NCBI GenBank assembly: GCA_964455975.1
Contig: CAYVYP010000051.1
Coordinates: 1-10,164 of the forward strand
DNA from: JAETTH01 sp964455975
GTDB taxonomy: Bacteria; Bacillota; Clostridia; TANB77; CAG-508
Length of the DNA stretch: 10,164 nucleotides
Direction: 5' to 3'
Positions 6,448-10,164 of this stretch are shown here, in pieces. The translations under genes and the position numbers were made by a program. The first letter of the stretch is position 1. The number at the start of each line of letters is the position of its first letter. The notes under the pieces were generated by a model. That model was not told the origin of the DNA and did not search any database. It saw only the letters and a program-made list of their open reading frames with translations.

Positions 6448-7971
6448 TTATTTATTACAATAATAATTACAATTTATATCTTCTCCTATATGCCATGTAG
6501 ATATGAAGTCTATTTTTAAATTATTATCTAAATTGTATGTAGGATTAATTACTACATTTCCTTTATTATCTATACTTCCCCATAATCCATCTTTTTTAAT
6601 AGCTGCATATCCAAATTTGTTTTGTTCTGTTGCATCATCATAAATATAATTTACAACAACAACTCCTTCTTTATTTACAAAACCATATTTTCCATCTTTT
6701 TTGCTTAAAAATAATGTATTTGTTGTTAAAATATCTGTATTTTTCTTTTCTTCAAATTTGAAGTTATAGTATTTATATTCTTCTTCTACTCTAACTTTCA
6801 TATATCCTTTTTCTTGGTTTACTTCTGATATTATTCCTGTTAATTTTACTTCTAAATTTCTATCTATCATATCTGAATAAACACTATCTGTAATTCCTTC
6901 TATAAAGTCTGTATCTTCTTTATATGTTAATTCTGTATATTTAAACTCTATTTTTGTTTCGTTACTAGAATTAATTATTCCATATTTATTGTCTTTTTTA
7001 GCTATATAATAATCTAAAAAAGCATATGTTAATTCATCATATATTGGCTCTACTTTTACTTCTTTTGTAATAGTTGTTATTCCATATTTATTGTTTTTAA
7101 CTATTGTAATATTATCACTATTTATTTGTTTTATATCGTCAAATCCAGCATCTAATATAACATTTTGTTCATTATCGATTAATTTCCAAACTCCTGCTTC
7201 TTTTACAACATATTTATTATTTCCGTATACTTGCTTTATATCTTCATATTTATCCTCTAATGCAACCTTTTTATTGTAATTTATTACTCCATATTTATTA
7301 TTATCATTTATTACTATAAAACCATTTTCATAATTTTGTGTTAATGATTTTATTTGCTTATACTCATTATTTATTATAATGTTTCCTGTGTCATCACAAA
7401 GTCCTAATTTTTGTTCTTTTACAGTTATTAAACTATTTTTTATTCCTTTTAATGAATATATATCTTCATATTCACATTTTAAAACTTCATTTCCTGAAAA
7501 ATCTATTAATCCATATTTTCCATCTTTTTTTGCTTTTAAAACATTATTTTCATACCATAAATTATTTACTGTATCGTAATTTTCTATTGCTTCTACACTT
7601 TCATAAGTTTTAAATATCTCTTGGTTTTTCTCATTAAGTATTTTTGTTTTATATTCACCTGTTTGATAATTTGTATCTGTTGTACAAATAAATACTGCTT
7701 TTTGATTATTTGGGATTATAATCATTTCATCATATGTAGGCTCTACAATTGTTTTTCCACTTCCATCTATTACTCCCCATTTATTGTTTGTATATACACT
7801 ATAGTACCATACACTAGATACTTTATCTAATGAATTGGTTGATGGTTTGCTAATGATTTTTGAAATTACTATTACAAACATTACAATTACTGCAATTGCA
7901 ATAATCACTGCTAATACCTTCTTTATATTTAATTTTTTATTATCATCATCAAATCTTTTTCCTCTACTCAT
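6448..7971 (-). CDS. WG-repeat protein with N-terminal membrane anchor
   Basis: The 507-residue protein has a basic N-terminus (MSRGKRFDDD) and one membrane segment (about 18-39), so the rest should face outward. The body is built of WG (KWG) beta-repeats, with cores at NKWGVID (63), GKYGLID (151), QKLGLCD (187), NKYGVIN (225), VWKLID (261), NKYGITT (294), NKYGIIN (328), GKYGFVN (427) and GLWGSID (462). They mostly alternate with strands of the type IVEPTYDE. A non-repeat insert lies at about 355-420, and the protein ends in a CNYYC motif (501-505). WG repeats probably form beta-propeller-like or solenoid folds; no reaction is known. The ATG follows AAGGAGA (7979-7985) at 7 bases. It is the first gene of the operon with acpS and tatD, so it may be an envelope binding or sensing protein (inference). 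Confidence 0.9.
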   Translation of the reverse strand: MSRGKRFDDDNKKLNIKKVLAVIIAIAVIVMFVIVISKIISKPSTNSLDKVSSVWYYSVYTNNKWGVIDGSGKTIVEPTYDEMIIIPNNQKAVFICTTDTNYQTGEYKTKILNEKNQEIFKTYESVEAIENYDTVNNLWYENNVLKAKKDGKYGLIDFSGNEVLKCEYEDIYSLKGIKNSLITVKEQKLGLCDDTGNIIINNEYKQIKSLTQNYENGFIVINDNNKYGVINYNKKVALEDKYEDIKQVYGNNKYVVKEAGVWKLIDNEQNVILDAGFDDIKQINSDNITIVKNNKYGITTITKEVKVEPIYDELTYAFLDYYIAKKDNKYGIINSSNETKIEFKYTELTYKEDTDFIEGITDSVYSDMIDRNLEVKLTGIISEVNQEKGYMKVRVEEEYKYYNFKFEEKKNTDILTTNTLFLSKKDGKYGFVNKEGVVVVNYIYDDATEQNKFGYAAIKKDGLWGSIDNKGNVVINPTYNLDNNLKIDFISTWHIGEDINCNYYCNK

Positions 7972-8019
7972 TTTAAATTCTCCTTTTTAAAAGAAATTTA
8001 TCTTTATTTTTACATATAA

Positions 8020-8049
8020 ACTATATCACATTTTATGTAGAAATTACAA
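8020..8049 (-). promoter_or_regulatory. Promoter of the WG protein-acpS-tatD operon
   Basis: On the minus strand there is TTGTAA (8044-8049), an 18-base spacer and TGATATAGT, an extended -10 whose hexamer is at 8020-8025. The ATG at 7971 follows a leader of about 40 bases. It is the only good candidate upstream of the four minus-strand genes. Confidence 0.6.
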
Positions 8050-8070
8050 CATTTTACTACAAATTTTAAT

Positions 8071-8099
8071 TTGAAATAAATTTTATCTTGTGTTATAAT
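8071..8099 (+). promoter_or_regulatory. Promoter of the acyl-ACP thioesterase gene
   Basis: TTGAAA (8071-8076), 17 bases, then TATAAT (8094-8099) preceded by TGT, an extended -10. It lies 26 bases before the ATG at 8126. The -35 hexamers of this and the divergent operon promoter are 21 bases apart, so one bound protein could affect both. Confidence 0.8.
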
Positions 8100-8125
8100 T
8101 TCTTTTTAGAAAAGAGGTTTTTAAT

Positions 8126-8857
8126 ATGGCATTTTACGAGAAAAATTTTAGAATTGATTATGATAAGGTAAATAAAAACAATAAGATGACTAATAAGGCT
8201 TTTTTGAATATATTTCAAGAAATTGGAGCTATGCATTCAGATAGTGTTGGATATGGCTTAAATGATGCTTCTAAAACTAATCTTGCTTGGATAATTTTAA
8301 ATTGGAAATTGAAAATTTTTTCAAGACCTAAATGGAATACAAATATAAAAGTTAAAACTTGGTCTAGTGGAATTGAAAAATCTCATGTTTATAGAGATTA
8401 TGAAATGTATGATGATAATGGAACTTTATTGGCTATTGCTACGTCTAAATGGGTAGTTTGTGATATAACTACTGGTCGAATTTCAAGAATTACAGAGGAG
8501 ATGGCTAATGCATATGAAAGTGAATTTATTCGTGTGTTTGATGAATTTGATGAAAAATTAAAAGAGTCTGAAAATTATGATTTTAGTAAGAATTTTGTTG
8601 TATCTAGAAGAGATATTGATACAAATAATCATATGAATAATCTATGTTATTTAGATTATGCTATTGAGGCTTTGCCTGAAGATGTTTTTGAAAATGTTGA
8701 TTTTACAAATATTGAAATAATGTACAAAAAGGCTACATTATTAAATGAGCCTTTTTGCGTTTTATATAAGAAAATTTCTGATTCAGAGTCTAATATAGTG
8801 ATAAAAACTGATGATTTGACTGGAATTCACTGCATAATTAAACTTAAAACAGATTAA
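8126..8857 (+). CDS. Acyl-ACP thioesterase (FatA/FatB-like, double hotdog)
   Basis: The 243-residue length matches bacterial acyl-ACP thioesterases. The first hotdog covers about 1-135: YEKNFRIDYDKVNKNNKMT, then the helix FLNIFQEIGAMHSDSVGYG and LAWIILNWKLKIFSRPKW, typical of the family. The second (about 150-243) carries RRDIDTNNHMNNLCYLDY, in which Asp165, Asn167 and His169 match the catalytic D-x-N-x-H pattern. The enzyme hydrolyses acyl-ACP to free fatty acid and ACP in the cytoplasm; chain-length preference cannot be read from sequence. The ATG follows AAGAGG (8112-8117) at 8 bases. It is a single-gene unit with its own promoter and terminator, divergent from the operon that contains acpS, so supply and release of acyl-ACP may be coordinated (inference). 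Confidence 0.92.
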   Translation: MAFYEKNFRIDYDKVNKNNKMTNKAFLNIFQEIGAMHSDSVGYGLNDASKTNLAWIILNWKLKIFSRPKWNTNIKVKTWSSGIEKSHVYRDYEMYDDNGTLLAIATSKWVVCDITTGRISRITEEMANAYESEFIRVFDEFDEKLKESENYDFSKNFVVSRRDIDTNNHMNNLCYLDYAIEALPEDVFENVDFTNIEIMYKKATLLNEPFCVLYKKISDSESNIVIKTDDLTGIHCIIKLKTD

Positions 8858-8868
8858 TAGTATTTTTT

Positions 8869-8900
8869 AACCTCACATTAACTAAAATGTGAGGTTTTTT
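8869..8900 (+). terminator. Intrinsic terminator of the thioesterase gene
   Basis: AACCTCACATT (8869-8879) pairs perfectly with AATGTGAGGTT (8886-8896) around a 6-base loop and runs into TTTTTT (8895-8900). It starts 11 bases past the stop codon. The minus-strand side has no U-tract, so it works for plus-strand transcripts only. Confidence 0.93.
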
Positions 8901-8952
8901 ATTTATTAATGTAAAATATATTAGTCTCATAATATAAATAAAAATATTAAAT

Positions 8953-9106
8953 AATTAGTAAGTATATATATTATTTTTTTATATTAAGTCCCAACTGCAT
9001 AATAGTATATAATAAAATTTTAGCTGCGCTAAATTTTATAACATACTATAATTTGTCGGTCCCCACACAAGCTTAATATAAAAAATAATATATATACTTA
9101 CTAATT
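8953..9106. repeat. 154-bp nested palindrome between convergent genes
   Basis: The outer arms at 8953-8988 and 9072-9106 are inverse copies, differing only by one extra T in the left arm; they run from AATTAGTAAGTATATATATT inward to ATATTAAG. Inside, 8999-9024 and 9028-9052 form a second, slightly imperfect inverted repeat of about 25 bases around a TGC loop (TTTTAGC-TGC-GCTAAA). Two non-palindromic, more GC-rich stretches (8989-8998, GTCCCAACTGC region, and 9053-9071, with TCGGTCCCCACAC) separate the stems. This could be a MITE-like mobile element with terminal inverted repeats, or a structured RNA or terminator for ftsH. No clear target-site duplication is seen. Confidence 0.85.
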
Positions 9107-9147
9107 TATAGTTTAATCTACGCATTAACGTAAAAATTTATTTTTAA

Positions 9148-10164
9148 TTAATCATTAAAAATTTCTGCAAATTCTTCTCCGTCTATTTTTTCTTTTTCTA
9201 AAAGAATTTGTGCTACTTTTTCTAATTTATCCATATGTTCTTTTAATATTTCTTGAGCATTAATATATGCTTTATCTACTATTTTTTTAACTTCTTCATC
9301 TATCATTGCTGCTGTTTCTTCTGAATATTCTTTAGATTGAGCGAAATCTCTTCCTAAAAACACTTCTTCTTGAGTTGAGCCTAAAGTAAGTGTTCCTACT
9401 CTATCACTCATTCCATATTTAGTAACCATAGCTCTTGCTATTTTAGTTGCACGTTCTATATCGTTACTTGCTCCTGTTGAAATATCATCTAATACTAATT
9501 TTTCTGCTACTCTACCACCTAAAAGTGATACTATTTGTTCTTCCATTTCAGATTTAGACATAAAAGATTTATCTTCTGTTGGTCTATACATCGTATAACC
9601 ACCTGCCATACCTCTTGGTACTATTGATATTTGATGTACTGCATCTTGTGTTGGTAAAAATCTACTAACAACTGCATGACCTGCTTCGTGAAATGCTACT
9701 AATTTATTTTCTTTTGCACTTCTAACTCTTGTTTTCTTTTCAGGTCCCATAGTTACTTTAACCATAGCATCTTCTATTTCTTTCATTCCAATTTCTTTTA
9801 AGTCTCTTCTTGCAGCTAATAGGGCTGCTTCATTTAAGACATTTTCTAGGTCTGCTCCTGAAAATCCTGATGTATTTTTAGCAATTATTTTTAAGTCTAC
9901 ATCTTCTGCTAATTTCTTTTTTCTGCTATGAACTTCTAATATTTGTTCTCTTGCTTTAACATCTGGTGCTGAAACTACTATTTGTCTATCAAATCTTCCT
10001 GGTCTTAAAAGAGCTTTATCTAATACATCTGGTCTATTTGTTGCAGCTAAAACTATAACTCCTTCATTTGTACTAAATCCATCCATTTCAACTAATAATT
10101 GATTTAATGTTTGTTCTCTTTCATCATGTCCTCCACCTAATCCAGCTCCTCTTTGTCGACCAAC
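9148..10164 (-). CDS. ftsH: ATP-dependent zinc metalloprotease FtsH (C-terminal part; N-terminus beyond window)
   Basis: The frame is open to the right edge; 338 codons are visible, starting within the AAA domain. An internal Met at 10086 is not the start, because upstream residues GRQRGAGLGGGHDEREQTLN continue the conserved FtsH sequence. Visible parts are the second region of homology NRPDVLDKALLRPGRFDRQ with arginine fingers, the AAA lid (NTSGFSGADLENVLNEAALLA), and the protease domain. The zinc site is HEAGH (His159, Glu160, His163 of the fragment), with the third ligand Asp235 in STGASNDIERAT. Walker A, Walker B and the membrane segments lie outside. FtsH is a membrane hexamer that degrades misfolded membrane proteins and regulatory proteins. 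The short C-terminal tail ends EEFAEIFND. It is convergent with the thioesterase gene; termination probably uses the AT-rich palindrome region downstream. Confidence 0.97.
   Translation of the reverse strand, partial: VGRQRGAGLGGGHDEREQTLNQLLVEMDGFSTNEGVIVLAATNRPDVLDKALLRPGRFDRQIVVSAPDVKAREQILEVHSRKKKLAEDVDLKIIAKNTSGFSGADLENVLNEAALLAARRDLKEIGMKEIEDAMVKVTMGPEKKTRVRSAKENKLVAFHEAGHAVVSRFLPTQDAVHQISIVPRGMAGGYTMYRPTEDKSFMSKSEMEEQIVSLLGGRVAEKLVLDDISTGASNDIERATKIARAMVTKYGMSDRVGTLTLGSTQEEVFLGRDFAQSKEYSEETAAMIDEEVKKIVDKAYINAQEILKEHMDKLEKVAQILLEKEKIDGEEFAEIFND

Noticed and set aside
5137..7830. Plus-strand reading frames opposite the acpS operon
   Set aside because: Short frames antisense to well-supported genes, with no plausible start signals or recognisable domains.
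9108..9147. Hairpin TACG...CGTA just after ftsH as terminator
   Set aside because: The stem is only about four base pairs and no U-tract follows on the minus strand.
9148..10086. FtsH starting at the ATG at 10086
   Set aside because: Conserved FtsH sequence continues upstream in the same frame to the window edge, so this is an internal methionine of a gene cut by the window.

Overview
The window is very AT-rich, with A/T-ending codons, short intergenic spacers, strong AGGAGG-type ribosome binding sites and sigma-A promoters. Together with the gene families present (SleB-like wall hydrolase with G5 domain, LemA, FtsH, acyl-ACP thioesterase, WG-repeat protein, pilin-like N-terminus with Ig-like domains), this points to a low-GC Gram-positive bacterium, most likely an uncultivated gut-type Clostridia member. 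The sequence alone does not fix the genus.

Left part (1-2980): two minus-strand genes for exported envelope proteins, each with its own promoter. The first, nearest the left edge, is a large Ig-like/Fn3-like surface protein with a type IV prepilin-like N-terminus; its C-terminus lies outside the window. The second is a membrane-anchored DUF348-G5-SleB-like wall hydrolase followed by a clear intrinsic terminator. Both upstream regions carry a similar CCTAGG-containing element. Divergent from the hydrolase is lemA (plus strand, 3160-3717), with a promoter, a tandem 14-bp repeat upstream and a strong terminator.

Middle part (3760-8050): a spacer with three near-identical 19-21-bp direct repeats, then a four-gene minus-strand operon read from about 8010 to 3995. 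Its order is WG-repeat membrane protein, an unrecognised C-terminally anchored protein with GTG start, acpS (holo-ACP synthase) and tatD (TatD-family metal hydrolase). The first three genes are tightly linked, with each ribosome binding site overlapping the previous stop codon. A hairpin separates acpS and tatD.

Right part (8050-10164): an acyl-ACP thioesterase gene (plus) is transcribed divergently from the operon, from back-to-back promoters in a 154-bp intergenic region, and ends in a strong terminator. A 154-bp nested palindrome lies between it and the convergent 3' part of ftsH, whose N-terminal part is outside the window.

Functional theme: envelope construction and maintenance (surface adhesin-like protein, wall hydrolase, LemA, WG protein, FtsH) plus acyl-carrier metabolism (AcpS activates ACP, the thioesterase releases acyl chains from it). 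I do not see a clear defence system, CRISPR array, tRNA or rRNA, or a transposase gene. The least explained items are the 408-residue tail-anchored protein in the acpS operon, the 3891-3976 repeats and the 8953-9106 palindrome.
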